From contig CAHIKZ030004727.1 of the NCBI GenBank assembly GCA_903632075.3, positions 1,250,001 through 1,314,000 on the forward strand: 64,000 nucleotides of DNA, read 5' to 3'. The position numbers were made by a program, and so were the translations under genes. Below the pieces are notes generated by a model that was not told where the DNA came from, searched no databases, and saw only the letters and a list, made by a program, of their open reading frames with translations. The DNA is from Acanthosepion pharaonis (lineage: Eukaryota; Mollusca; Cephalopoda; Sepiida; Sepiidae). This document shows, piece after piece, positions 43,233 to 54,489 of the stretch. Positions within the stretch are counted from its first letter, which is position 1. The number at the start of each line of letters is the position of its first letter.

Positions 43233-43645
43233 GTATTTAGGCAGCAATCCTTCATTTATACCTGTTTCATTAAAAATGACAGACAAGGTACTCATCCACT
43301 TGTAAAAAAATTAAAAATAATGGAAGCCTTAATAATAAAAGAGAAAAAAACAACTCTTAACAACATTAACTACGAAATAATCCACAGTGTGCTAACCATG
43401 TTTGGAAAATAAAACACTTCTATAACACACTAAAAACATACACGTAACACATACACTCGTTTAAACTGAAAAATAAAATCATCTTTGATAATGGTTAAAA
43501 GTGTAGCCGAAAGCGCTTGAAACTATAAAACATCTAAACAGTTTCTACACACTATGTCCAAAAAAGGAAGCTCTTGTTCGAAAACAAGAAAAATTAAATA
43601 AAAAGCTTAGCCGTAGTATCTTGTCTGTCGTTTTTAATGAAACAT
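43232..43645 (+). pseudogene. PLE relic: last ~45 codons, 3' UTR, terminal inverted repeats
   Basis: The frame at about 43284-43412 reads L-V-K-K-L-K-I-M-E-A-L-I-I-K-E-K-K, then L-N-N-I-N-Y-E-I. The M-E-A-L-x-I tract with its Glu and the L-N motif fit the end of the GIY-YIG domain of PLEs. TGTTTCATTAAAAATGACAG at 43264 is repeated inverted at 43618-43643. A hammerhead-like motif lies in the 3' UTR. Confidence 0.7.
43485..43519 (+). ncRNA. Hammerhead-like motif, type E, in PLE 3' UTR
   Basis: TTTGATAA, T, GGTT, AAAAGTGT, AGCC, GAAA, then the palindrome AGCGCT and a T (cleavage triplet CTT). The CTGATGA box carries two changes. Stem II (GGTT with AGCC) pairs fully. Same strand as the ORF. Confidence 0.45.
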
Positions 43646-43748
43646 GCACACACACACACACATAAACACACACATATATATGTAATGAATGAATTATTGA
43701 AGAACAGTTCTTATATAATCATTCTTGCAATATGCGTGGATGTATGTA

Positions 43749-43750
<2 letters not shown>

Positions 43751-43804
<54 letters not shown>
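43751..43804. repeat. (TA)n microsatellite
   Basis: Uninterrupted TA run. An AC run lies at 43648-43672. Confidence 0.95.
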
Positions 43805-43806
<2 letters not shown>

Positions 43807-44540
43807 TTAATTATATATTATCAAACAAATTCTGTAAGATCCGATGTGTATATTTTTATTGGATATCAAGGAAAAGTATCAGGTCTTCGATCACGGGTCA
43901 AAATGGAAATAAGTCAATATATTCATTAACTTTTCTATGGTGGATGGTGGGACTATCTGCTTCATCATTAGTTTTTGTTTTTCCCAATGATCCATCCAAT
44001 TCCTTTTCCAGCGTTTGTTGTTGCTTCGTTTTCTCTCTACAATCTGGGCTGTGGAGATGCCATGTTGTCTTGGAGCCTACTTGCTCAATTACAATGCGTC
44101 AATGAAATTGCATTTTTTGTTATAAAGTTTTCTTTCCTTCTTCGCTGAGGCTTCATGTCTGCGACTATATGCTTATCACAGATAAATGTTTTGTCTTTCT
44201 CTTGCGTATAAGCATAAGTTAATTCTAACACTGTTCTTCCTGAGATGCCTTGTGGAATGTCAGATAGCTTGTGACGAAAGTAAATTTCATTACATTGACA
44301 CAGGTGTGACATTTTATAAGATACTCAGAATCAGTAAAGTAAAATTAAGAAAATAATTATTTGTTCATGAGAGAAGCTCCATTTTACCCGATTTTATTGG
44401 TCCCTTAAAGAAATTGATTAGAGAGAAGAATTAATTTACATAAGAAAATGGTAACAAGAACTCTGGTCCTATTCAAGTTTACATCATCATCTTTGCTGCA
44501 GCTAAACATTCACAACATGTATGTGTGTGTGTTTGTGTGA
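43805..44540. other. No gene recognised
   Basis: Unassigned. The 75-codon minus frame 44085-44312 has no known motif. Confidence 0.45.
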
Positions 44541-44625
44541 CTAAAATCAAACGGAAAACTTATCTTAGCCAACACATTTCATTTTCTGATGGACTTTATC
44601 AAGACAAATGTGAGGATTTTAGCTA
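44541..44625 (-). repeat. Hammerhead-like repeat, type B, copy 1
   Basis: Minus strand: CTTGATAAAGTCC, ATCAGA, AAAT, GAAATGTGTTGG (44603 to 44569). ACTTATCTTAGCC precedes it on the plus strand as in copy 2. Decayed. Confidence 0.4.
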
Positions 44626-44754
44626 GTATTTATGAACAAAAATAAAAATGTTGTTAGTTTTATTAAAAATTTAAAATTTATCCAGACTTTTCAGTTAAAC
44701 TGATGAATATTTATGAACGTCACTTAAATTTACCCTACACTTCATTTTTGGTCT

Positions 44755-44985
44755 GACCTGACTCTTGTACAGATAAAGAACGGCAGGATGAGTCAGCTAC
44801 TTTCTGGAAATGACCATTTTTCCAGTGTCTTCAGCAATAGACCGTATATAGAATTTCCACTTGTCTGGTCTGTGATGAGGAAACGTAACTTTCTTGATTT
44901 TGGAGGTATTGAATGTCACAAGGCAGTTACTCTGCCACTGATCTGTATGAGCTAGATCAGAGGAATAATCAGTTGTATATATATA
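44755..44985 (-). pseudogene. LINE L3r RT fragment
   Basis: The minus strand reads D-Y-S-S-D-L-A-H-T-D-Q-W, N-C-L-V-T-F-N-T-S-K, K-W-K-F-Y-I-R-S-I, and K-S-Q-V-R-P-K. Same segment as 45650-45880, so two independent copies. Confidence 0.7.
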
Positions 44986-45070
44986 AAAGGAAAAGGAAAC
45001 CTTATCTTAGCTGACGCGTTTCGTTCTCTGGTGGATTTTATCAAGACAAATGTGAAGATTTTATTTTATG
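44986..45070 (-). repeat. Hammerhead-like repeat, type B, copy 2
   Basis: Minus strand 45045 to 45013: CTTGATA, A, AATCC, ACCAGA, GAAC, GAAA, CGCGTC. ACGCGT is a perfect palindrome starting at A15.1, followed by C. It lies next to a short TATATATA run. Conservation of the GAAACGCGTC half is exact; CTGATGA reads TTGATAA. Confidence 0.5.
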
Positions 45071-45224
45071 CCTATTCCAATCTCAAAACACCATATATTT
45101 ACTCCCAGCACACTAAAACCTTTCATTATTTTCTTCCTATAGTTCACCGAATACAAGGCCTAAAAGTCACTCAAGGTAGAGGGATACTGTATGAGTTTGT
45201 TGTACAAGGCGGGGGTGCAAGAGG

Positions 45225-45970
45225 TGAATATTAGGAGGATATGTAGGATAAATAACGGTTGTTCATAGACTTGAAAAAGCTAAGATTGTAGTGATTAGGG
45301 AAGCATCCTCTCGGGAGTCTGTTCTACAATGTATGCAGTTCTAAGGAAGAAGCTGCCGGGGTTGAACCTCATCCTCAGTAATGGAATATGAAGGGAATGA
45401 AGATGAGATGACGCGGTGTATGCAACCTGGTCTGGTGAAATTAACGAATATAATTTGTCCGGATATCTTCCATGAAAAGAGCGAGAGAGATGAGAAAGGC
45501 TAGCAATATTTCCTCTGTGGAAAAATTGGTTGTAGAGTGCAAAACATTGCATCAACTACAAGGGCGTGCAAATGTTTTTCAACTCTGCCCAAACTGGAAA
45601 GTGAGGAGTGGGCAGCTCCTGCCTAAATATGGCCATAACATTCTATTCTTTGGTCTGATCTTACTTTTGTACATATAAAGCACAGCTGGAGGAGTCAGTC
45701 GCTTACTGGAGCGGCACAAAGAACTGAACATTTTTTCAGCATCTTTAGTGGTGGATCGTACATACAAATTCCACTTGTCTGTTCTGTGATGATGAAACAT
45801 AACTTGGTTTTGGAGGTATTGAATGTCACAAGCCAGTTACTCGGCCACCAATCTGTATGAGCTAGATCAGAGGAGAGATCAGCTGTCATGCTCTGGTCAT
45901 CTAAATTATTAGCGTTGAATCGAATCATTATGACATTTAAATTGAGCATTAAAAGATAGCAATAGTTCTG
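45225..45970 (-). pseudogene. LINE L3r relic: RT end to C-terminus
   Basis: Minus strand order: L-A-H-T-D-W-W, W-L-V-T-F-N-T-S-K-T-K-L (45815-45875), L-C-F-I-C-T-K-V-R (about 45660-45680), G-H-I, A-G-A-A-H-S. The frame 45295-45555 follows: L-Y-N-Q-F-F-H-R-G-N-I-A-S-L, H-S-L-H-I-P-L-L-R-M-R-F, F-F-L-R-T-A, and R-M-L-P/C-F-P-N-H-Y-N-L. Matches the plus copy at 30985. Frameshifts at about 45555 and 45340. Confidence 0.8.
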
Positions 45971-46009
45971 AAAACCTATCAAAGTTACTCAAATGTTTCT
46001 ATCAGATAC

Positions 46010-46480
46010 ACTCATCTCCTGTTCCATCAATTTTTTTTTGTTAATAATCGACATAATAAATGTTAAAATGAACCTTTAACATTTTGTCTGTAACATTAGC
46101 TTTCTTACTACATCAAAAGATATTTCTCAAGTAGATACACGTTAACAAAAGGAATAGCATATAGTAAAAAGATCGGGATTACTTTCACACACAAGGTTTT
46201 ATTGTCTATTCGAATAATAATGTTTGTTTTTCTTCTTGTTAACTGATTGAAGTTTATTTATCAATTCAATAAGAGTAAAATATTACATTTCACTAAAAAT
46301 ATTAATTTATATTAAAATAGATCATATGCACTGGGAATGGAAAGTATTATCATTTCATGCCCCCGGGTATATTTGTCCCGCAAACAACATTTGGCGGACC
46401 CATTTGAGTCCTGGAAAAATAAGGACCCATAACATGTAGTTCAAACAAATAGCAATTAAAAATGTATTAACAAAACGTAT
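46010..46480. other. No gene recognised
   Basis: AT-rich, unassigned. Confidence 0.5.
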
Positions 46481-46487
46481 TACAGAA

Positions 46488-46709
46488 GGATGAAGAAAGA
46501 AAGGAAGTTGAAGTTAATGAACAGTTCAATACAATCTTCGGTCAGAGCAAAAGGAAACATGTCTTGCCACTCCAAAAGTCAAAGGGAAAAGAGGAAGAGC
46601 CTTTGAAATATGCTACTGCCTGTGAGAACGGTAATTCAACAAATACAATGCAGCCTTTCGATTCAAATTCTGCAGGAATAATTTTTTTGCATTTTTTATA
46701 TTAATGTAT
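46488..46709 (+). CDS. Weak candidate host exon (hypothetical)
   Basis: An acceptor-like ACGTATTACAG precedes an open stretch of ~73 codons ending TAA at about 46709. The peptide is hydrophilic (K-D-E-E-R-K-E-V-E-V-N-E-Q-F-N, then K-S-K-G-K-E-E-E-P-L-K-Y-A) without the low-complexity look of nearby frames. No start codon at its head, no domain, no neighbouring exon found. It may be chance or an unknown repeat. Confidence 0.2.
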
Positions 46710-46837
46710 TGATGAAATTGTGGAATTTGTGAAGAAAAACCGGCCAAAAATATATATCAAAATTTGAGGTTCGAAGAAGGATGTTTTTCGCTAAGATGCA
46801 CATGCTTCATTCACTAAACCATTTTTAATCATTGGCA

Positions 46838-47120
46838 GAGTAATGGATAGTGACTCAGAGACCGAGTTCAAATTCCAGTCAAGTTAATTATTTTCACTTA
46901 CATGCTAATACTCTTAGGAAAGGTATGAATCTATCTCTTTCCCCTGGGTAAACAGCAGGACGGACTCAGTCCTATAGACCTGGGTAACAACCGGTCTTGG
47001 AGAAGGAAAAACTCAAAACCAGCATGAATAGAGTTGGGCTCTACCAGGCTATTTTGCCCAGGACACACAACTGCCACTACAGCTGCAGTACACGTTGTGC
47101 CCCTACAACCATAATGGGTC
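46838..47120 (+). repeat. tRNA-like SINE, best plus copy
   Basis: Has TAATGGATAGTGACTCAGAG (A-box-like), GAGTTCAAATTCC (B-box-like) and CACTTACATGCTAATACTCT. Then CCCTGGGTAAACAGCAGGAC, CAGTCCTATAGACCTGGG, and a 3' block with GCCCAGGACACACAACTGCC. It gives the order of parts for the other copies. Confidence 0.65.
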
Positions 47121-47510
47121 ATGTGTTTCGTAAAGAATCATTGATTGTAGAAAGTAGTTCTATATAGCTGACCATTTAGATATTTCTGAGTGGGTTGATG
47201 ACATCCACCTGAGAGTCTGATGGAAATATATGAAGGAGTTATTAACCCAAGCAGGTGACTAAAGATCAAATTTTTGTTCGGACTGAGAACTTATCAGCAT
47301 TACCTCATGAAAGGCAAATAGTTTTTGTTTTTTTTAATTGTTCGATCGGAACAATAAAATTGCATGAAGAATCGAAAGAGACGTTTAAAAATGAGATCGG
47401 GTTTGAAATGGATTGGTCGCCAGTGAGCAAGCACAGGCGATCCCATTATTGAATTACGTAGACCACATGACCATAGAGGAAACGCATAAGTAGGAAGTCT
47501 CGTGATGTTT
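47121..47510. other. Unassigned; 65-codon frame at 47255-47452
   Basis: The frame (F-V-R-T-E-N-L-S-A-L, then W-S-P-V-S-K-H-R-R-S-H-Y) has no known domain. Not called. Confidence 0.4.
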
Positions 47511-47512
47511 AA

Positions 47513-47705
47513 TTGATCGTTTTTTTCTAGTTTATCCTCTATACTTTATGGATCGTTTTTTCTAGTTTATCCTCTATACTATATGGATCACTACTTCTAC
47601 TCTATCCTCTATACTATATGGATCACTATTTCTACTCTATCCTCTATTACTATACGGACCGTTATTGTCTACTCTATTCCCTATACTATTTCTCTATTTA
47701 TACCA
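47513..47705. repeat. Minisatellite, ~42-bp unit, about 4.5 copies
   Basis: Unit core TTTATCCTCTATACT / TATGGATC; copies start near 47513, 47554, 47587, 47628 and 47670. Confidence 0.85.
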
Positions 47706-47954
47706 CTATACGGATTACTGTTCGAGCGAATATTATCGAGCAAGTACTATTAGTGCGAGTGATATTCGATGGCGTCTGACACCAATATTGTTCAACGGCG
47801 TTACTATAGTTGTATCTGCAATTACAAAGTCTCTACTACAACGAGCATTATGAAGTGGCAACGAGTGTTCGTTGACATCAAAAAATTAGAAAAACAGCTT
47901 CTTCGTGAATAAGATCTTTTAGAATAAAATGTTATTACATTAACAAAATGACCC
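47706..47954. other. Unassigned, LTR-edge-like
   Basis: GAAGTGGCAACGAGTG at 47850 resembles a primer-binding-site start, but no LTR ends were found. Confidence 0.3.
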
Positions 47955-48060
47955 AACAGCAACTGACTCATATGGTAATGATAATGGCAATATTAGCCAT
48001 TTTCTTACAAGGAAACATTTAGCATTCATTGACTGAGCAATCAGTACTGCTTTCAGTTGA
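47955..48060 (-). repeat. Single unit of the 32-kb satellite, minus
   Basis: The minus strand reads GCTCAGTCAATGAATGC, AAATGTTTCCTTGTAAG and ATTGCCATTATCATTA, as in 32030-33060. Confidence 0.8.
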
Positions 48061-48114
48061 AGTTTATAAAATCCTTCTCTTCTGAAAAATAGTTTTTTTC
48101 AAGTCCTGTAGCTG

Positions 48115-48620
48115 TTTGGGTTGGTTTGTTTTGGTTTATGGCATATCAACCTCAATGGGTTATTTAATGCCAACAAATTTTTTATTGCTGGTAATATGTT
48201 TTTCTTCAAAAATCTATTTCTACGAATATTTTTCATTGAAGAAATCTATAGCTGGTCATATTTTTTTTTCAAAGAATGTATAGCTGTTTGTATTGATAGT
48301 ATTTTTTTTTTAAAGTGTTGCTTATAATAATTTTTCCTTCAAAAATTATTGCTGGTAATAATTTTTTTATTGCAAAGTATTTCTGGTATTAAAATCTATT
48401 TTTACACAACTATTTGCCCATAGTTGGGACCCTAACAGGTGCTACCACCTCGGGTCAGGGTGGACCTGAGAACACCAGCAATTAAGAGGTGGTTCCACAT
48501 TCCTCAAACCCTCCTGATCAGAGGCCTTGCTGCCGGACGTAGTTTATCGTCTTACCCAGAACGCGGATGTAATTTATCGTCATACTCAGGACGGTCCTGT
48601 AGCTGTTATCACTCTTTTCA
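48115..48620 (+). repeat. Repeat family H, copy 2
   Basis: Has TTGGTTTGTTTTGGTTTATG and CATATCAACCTCAATGGG, five or six ~30-bp units (TATTGCTGGTAAT...), then CCCATAGTTGGGACCCTAAC and AATTAAGAGGTGGTTCCA. Confidence 0.8.
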
Positions 48621-50830
48621 GTATTGGTGGCAGTTTCCTTCCTAACATTTTTTGAAGTAGTGTTGAATGTCAAAATCTTGGTTAAATCATTATTTTCTCT
48701 TCGATATTTATGATGGTCGGTACCACCACTTCTTTCATTCCAATTCCAGATCACAGTTTCTGTTTTGGAAAAGGTTTATCTTGAGCCCTATTTCTTTATA
48801 CACTTGGCAGAGAATGTTGATTTTTTTTTTTTTTTTTTTTTTGTTCAAAATCATTCTGATCCCAACTACGAATACCTTGGCCATCAGCATAGCCCCACCT
48901 TGGCCTTTGGAGGGAAAGCAGAATTGTTGTCATCTATTGATAGATTCGCTTAGGATGTTGTATGGAATGCTTAAATGACCAGTGCTCATCTCATCACATC
49001 TGTGTTTGTAAATGTACAGTGTAACACTTAAAGTAGCTTTCTAGTGTATTACTTAACCATAAAGTGAATTTTAGTAAAAATGGCACGAGTGGAATAGAAA
49101 GTAAAAAAATATAGGGTTTGGCTACAGTTTATTCGACCTGTTTAGAAAAAGCAGTAACAAGAAAATGGTGTGTCAAAAGAACGGTTATTCCCTTGACACA
49201 GCTTTTACTGTAAACACTTTTGATTCCCTCGACAATGTTTATTGTTTTTAAAAGTTATGATTAGAATTTTAATAAAATCCAAACATATGAAAGTGAATTC
49301 ATACATTTTCTTTATTCTTGAGAAGTGACAACAAAGATGTGAAGCACTATTTATTAGATCGAATATATTTATAGTTATTTAGAAAATGGTAAATAATAAA
49401 TATTGCATTTTAGTTGGTTTACATGATTTTTTATAAATTTCTGAATAATTTTTTATTTCAAATTTATTTCTTTATAAAATGGTAAATATATCTTTATAAA
49501 AGGTAAGTAATAAATATAAAAGGTAAGTAATAAATATAGCATTGTACTTGGTTCACATATTTTTATAATCTTGTAAAACATTGCCGTTGAGGTTAAAATG
49601 TATACAATAATAGAAACATTTTTTGTGGACAAGAAGGTTAAACATTGCCAAAATTGAATTGGTTATGTTGGCTATTCCATTAAGATTCTTCGCCGCTAAG
49701 ACTGGCTGAGCAAGTTCTCAATACAATAAAACTACATTGAGAGTAACCAAGCAGATGGAGTTAGCATTTTTGCTGTCATTTTGCATTAGTGGCAACCTTT
49801 GTGATTGTCTCCAACATTTAAATTTTATTATTATTTTTGGATTTTTTTTTTTTGTGAGCCGTATGAGATGCTCAGAGTCCCTGCGCAGAGATCAACATTT
49901 TGGTTTTTAATTTTGCTTTCGTGGCGTGTGCATCCAGGTGACAGTTTTTTTTTTATATGGAGTGAATCAGAAAGCTTTAGAAATTGAAGCTGTGATGACG
50001 TAAGAGAAAACCAAGTCTTACATCAGAAAAGGATTTTTGTTCTTTTGTGCTATCTGTCGGAGAAGAAAATCAGATATCAGAATCCAGGTAGGGTCGACTT
50101 TATTAGGCCTTGAAATATTGTAATTGTTTGCGCTTGTCTACGAATTTGGCCAATCATCACCTTTCATACGACAATAAAAGAAAGCTATTTTTAATCACAG
50201 TATCTCTTCATGGATTGAATTTATTTTTCTTGGATGACCGTATGTATCAGTAATTCGATTTGCTTCTGCAACTCTGTTTGACAAAACTTTGTCGCAGTAC
50301 CAACGTATTTTTCTTATGTTGAACTTACATTACTGAATTTTTTGACTAATTTCGTTTTATTTTAATCACTTGTATTCAAATTAAATCTTTTTTCAGTTCT
50401 TTTTTATAGTTCTCCACTCGACTTAGCCGAATTAGTATTTTATACGCTTAGTGTAATTTTGTTGTGCTTGTAAATTCCGTATTCTTTGATTATTGTTTTT
50501 CAGTTTTTATGGTGTAAATTCTTTTACATTGAACTTTATTTTCTGTTAACGGGTGAATTCTTTTTTTCACAAATTTTGTTTATATATTTGTTTGATTACT
50601 TGTTTTTAATTCTTGTTTCTGATTTCCGTTCCAAAAGGAAAAAAAAAAATATTTGTTTAACCTCAACAATAACATTTGAGTTTCGAAAATATATATTTTC
50701 AAAATGGCCGACAAAAGTCTTGTTCGGTTCTGTCTGTGTTGACAGAGAAATAGATAAGTAAAAATAAATGACAAGACCAAAATGTCACCATCTCTAAAAA
50801 CAGATAATAAAAATCGCCAGGCAAATAAAG
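48621..50830. other. No gene recognised
   Basis: T-rich. T24 at 48819-48842. A ~20-bp doublet AAAAGGTAAGTAATAAATAT at 49498-49540. Frames at 48439-49987 and 50486-50834 lack motifs. Possible intronic DNA, not demonstrable. Confidence 0.45.
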
Positions 50831-50837
50831 CCATAGT

Positions 50838-50975
50838 TTGACCAACAAATCAGAAAGCTTTCACAACCAGGATGTAAGTAAAGAAATAAACAAGAGACAA
50901 AGACACCAAAATTTCCCTATTTCTTAATATAGATAGTTTGAGCAACTAATCAGAAAACTTTCACAACCATGGGTC
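50838..50975. repeat. Direct repeat pair ~98 bp apart
   Basis: TTTGACCAACAAATCAGAAA (50837) and TTTGAGCAACTAATCAGAAA (50937), each followed by CTTTCACAACCA. Confidence 0.7.
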
Positions 50976-50979
50976 AATG

Positions 50980-52330
50980 AATTTTGTTTTTTTCTCTGAT
51001 ACAGCGGTCATCGTAACATAACGAGATGAAATACAATATTTGCCCGATTAGCTGGCAACCTTTTCTGTCTACATCCAAGTTGTTTGGAACAGAAACGAAG
51101 GCCATAGACAGAAAATACATTCCACCGCGTTCACTCGCAGGGTGTTGTCCTCCGCCGGACTTCGGGGTAGAGTAATAGCTATCCATTTTGTATCCAACTC
51201 TGAACTCCGGCTCCATAGCTCACATGTTTGGAAATGCGGTGCACCAATATCTCATTGTTTTGAGCCTCTGGCGCTTGTGATCCTGACCACTTCCATTTTG
51301 CAGTGCAACAATTCTTATTTTAGTCAAACTTTGCGCAGAAATCTGGCGCATCAAGTTTGATTTCCGCGCACACATTACTTTTGGCAAAGCTTACTACTCC
51401 AGTTGGCGTAATGGTAACGCCGTTCTTATAGCGTCTATCCCAAATATGTGGTCAAACCCCAACAGTTGCCGGTCTACAACTAAGGCCTCAATGGTTACCA
51501 ACTCAGTGCCATCTATGCTCAACATGACCTGGCCTCTTCCGCAACATTTCAAGATTTGTCTCTCAGCCGTCCTCACGTTCACCTCCTTAGGCATCCAGGA
51601 ACGACACAAACCTGCTAACCAGGGTCTACGAAGTCTGTGCACTTCCTTCCTGTCAAAATCTCATTCACTTCCTTGGGAGACAAGTTGCCGCTGATGATTT
51701 CTGATACAACATGCCCGACATTATCACATCGGAAAACACGCATGCTTCGGCGCGACCGATCCAAAATTTCCACTGCACGTCCCTGCAAGCAGTCCCTGGC
51801 CAAGTGATTGGGACCGGAGCATCCATAACAGACAACCTCACACTTTGACGTTTTAGTCGGCGCGCGGGCTTGCCGAGCGGCAACAGCGATCTTTTCCGGC
51901 TCCTTGGTCATAATGGCCCGTGTGTCTAAAGTAATGGCATCCATTCTTGACAACGACAAAAGAAGTTGTCTGACGTTCTGTAGCAGGTCCCATCACGAAT
52001 GCGTATGCCATCCACCGATCTCGAACAAGCAGATCAAATCGTTGCAAAGATACTCGTTCACCATCTCTTCCGGGCGAAGTCGTCGCGCTACAAATTCGAG
52101 TCTGGAGAGTATGCAGCTATGAGGGACCGTTTGATGCACTGCAAACTCGCCTCCTCCTTACTGTCGAGTTGCAGTTATACAGCGAGAAAGCTGTCTTGTG
52201 GACACAGCGGCAATATTCGCTCAACGTTCGTTCTCTTGCAAAGGTCGCATATCATCTCGACGCGTTAAATCCATTGTATAATTGCTTCGTCAGTAGCGGT
52301 ACCACCAAACTCTGGACTATTCGATAGTCA
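50980..52330 (-). pseudogene. Second Ty3/gypsy relic: gag, protease, start of RT
   Basis: Minus strand, reading frames shift often. Gag: F-G-G-T-A-T-D-E-A-I-I-Q-W (about 52290), R-P-E-E-M-V-N-E-Y-L (52060), L-S-R-M-D-A-I (51945), then an intact CCHC knuckle C-Y-G-C-S-G-P-N-H-L-A-R-D-C (about 51788-51830). Protease: F-V-D-P-G (D-S-G changed to D-P-G, about 51615-51630) and E-A-L-V-V-D-R-Q-L-L-G-F-D-H-I-F-G-I-D (51430-51490). Then F-A-K, D-A-P-D-F-C-A-K-F-D and I-Q-N-G-Q-L-L-L-Y-P-E, the segment leading into RT, to about 51000. RT palm, RNase H and integrase are absent. A different gypsy lineage from 26131-28390. Confidence 0.8.
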
Positions 52331-52421
52331 AATACTTTTTCTCATGAAGAAATTCAATCTGCCGAAATAGCTTGTAGCACAGGTCAAGTTCTGAATATTT
52401 ATTATCGTAATTTACAATAAT

Positions 52422-52600
52422 TATGGCACGAGGCCAAAACGGATGAAGTGAGGGTGAGGCTGATCATCATTCCCTATCCTTTTATTCATTACATGTAACA
52501 CATATACCACAAGAAGTCATCCTTCACCATTTACTCCTACATATACCACAGTACCCCATACACAAAAAGAACTTACAAAAACACCACGTGATTTAAAAAT
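52422..52600 (+). repeat. Repeat family I, copy 2
   Basis: Has ATGGCACGAGGCCAAAACGG and CATATACCACAGTACCCCAT, in the order seen at 18765-18930. Confidence 0.45.
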
Positions 52601-52622
52601 TACTTATGTACAAATGTTCGTG

Positions 52623-52624
<2 letters not shown>

Positions 52625-52663
<39 letters not shown>
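52625..52663. repeat. (AT)n microsatellite
   Basis: Uninterrupted AT run. Confidence 0.95.
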
Positions 52664-52665
<2 letters not shown>

Positions 52666-53355
52666 GGTGGTATGAAGTAAGAGTGGGTATGAATCCCAAA
52701 TACAAACTAATATATAACAAAATATCAAACAGAAAATAACAGATGTTAGTAGGACCCCTCCACCACCACAAAAATGAGAGTGCCCGCTGTATTCTGTCTT
52801 CAAACAGAATGAAGAAGCTCTCTAACGGAGTGGGAAGGATAAAATAAATATGAGCCTGGGGAAATCAAGAGACTGAATCAACAGAGATGAAAATAGTGAC
52901 CAAAATCAAACTGGGGCGGTTGGGAATCTCGACTTGGATCATAATAAAAAGGAGAACTCGGGAATAGGCCGGGAACGACACTCACTCACATTAACTAGGT
53001 AGAAAAAGAGTCTAAATTAAACAGGGGAGGGTTTTTACAAGAAACCGCTCCAATGTGACGAAGAGGATTTAAAAAGGGACTCAAAAATAGCCCCTTTCAC
53101 ACTAACCAAACTCACTATTTTCACCTACCTTTTGCTGAAATCTGTCGACACCAAACGCTTTCTATCAGTTCTGATCTTCACCTTCAACTGATGCTGAAAG
53201 AATCCGACCAGAGCCTGATGAGAATAGCGTTCGTATCGCAAGATTCCCTCCATTCGCATCATTCAAACCACCATTCTTGCCACGGCTAGAAACGTCAGAA
53301 ACAACATTTGTTTCTCCCCAAAATACGAGTTCGACACATTATCGCACACATATGG
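52664..53355. other. Unassigned, GC content rising
   Basis: Probably the 3' UTR side of the adjacent Tx1-like LINE. No motif. Confidence 0.4.
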
Positions 53356-53359
53356 GAGA

Positions 53360-54110
53360 TCAATGAGCACAGATTTGTCGGAAGTGAAACAAGCCGTCAA
53401 TTCGCCGACATAGTCCCAGAAAGGCGCATCTAAGGAAAAGGTAGAAGGTGTGCGAAGCTGTTTCTTCTAAACCAAGGTTAGACCGATGACAGTCGAGCAA
53501 ATCCACCCATCTCCATCTGAACAAGCTGTCATTGAGAGATAGCACGTTCCGAATCAATCACCAGCTAAGCGAAAACTCATGGTTACTGAGATAATTCGCC
53601 ACTAGCGCCCAAGAGCAGAAAGAGCGCAACTCGGCCAGCGACAAGCCGAGGCGCTCACAGAGAGGATCCTTCGCGACCCCTCCACTAATTCACGATACAA
53701 GAGATTTTGAGGCCGTGAAAGGTCATTGGACCGAGGAAAGACTCTCAAGTCCGCTCGACACTCGTTGAGGAAAGTCGACAGTTTCTCGGACCTACGACAG
53801 CGCTTATCCCAGGAAATGATGGTAAGGCTAAAGAAGGCGTCCCTAATACTCGCCGCCTAAATCGAATCCTCTGTCAAAACACGGCGTAGGAAAGCTAACC
53901 TCGAGCCGTGTCGATGACTAACCAAGTGTGGCAATCCCAGCCTCCGATGACACGGACGCTGGACACAGGCTTTTTTACGGACCTTCTGCTTGCGACCAAC
54001 CACACAAGAGGGTGAACAGCAAGCGCTCGATCGCCTCCTTATGGTCCTTGCAAAGAAAAAGTACAGCCAAACGGTAAAGGATGAGAGGAAAGACATAAGT
54101 GACACTCGCT
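53360..54110 (-). pseudogene. LINE relic, Tx1/L1-like: C-terminal zinc-binding region
   Basis: Minus strand. 53857-54105 contains R-L-G-L-P-H-L-V-S-H-R-H-G-S-R-L-A-F-L-R-R-V-L. Next come L-S-T-F-L-N-E-C-R-A-D-L-R (about 53735-53775), N-H-E-F-S-L-S-W (about 53565) and N-V-L-S-L-N-D-S-L-F-R-W, then C-H-R-S-N-L-G-L-E-E-T-A-S-H-T-F-Y-L-F (53440-53500). The order matches the region after RT ending in a C/H-rich segment, as in Tx1-like LINEs. Expected Cys residues are partly lost. Clearly richer in GC and CpG than its surroundings. Confidence 0.75.
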
Positions 54111-54329
54111 TTAGCCTTACTCTTAGAGGACAGCCTCCTTCGGAGTCAAATCATGACCGATGCTTCGACCTTTGCCTGTGCTTCTGACCAATTTTCGCCC
54201 AGCTTTAATAAACAATTCAAATTTGTCTTTTAGCCCCTTATAATATTAGGGTCCTTTTTATGAGTGTCTCTCCATTGCCCGCGCCGAAAGGATCGCTTTA
54301 GTTGGTGTAGCATTAGGAGGTTGATACAT

Positions 54330-54486
54330 ATACTTGTTTGTACATCTATATCAGTCTTGTTTGTTTTCTTTACATTTCTTTAGTCGGACTCAACTTGAGT
54401 CCGTCATATTCTTGCAGTGGACTTTATTCTATCAGGAGTCACACAGGTATTCCTAATTTAACAACACGGAAACCCACGGTCCGCTA
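54330..54486 (+). mobile_element. LTR 3' end fragment
   Basis: Aligns with 42985-43185: TATATCAGTCTTGTTTG, GGACTCAACTTGAGTCC, CAACACGGAAACCCACGG, and the end GCTACA. The 5' part is not found. Confidence 0.45.
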
Positions 54487-54489
54487 CAA

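Noticed and set aside
47450..47870. Possible LTR ending at GTGGCAACGAG
   Set aside because: No TG start, no partner and no target duplication; the minisatellite inside is described instead.
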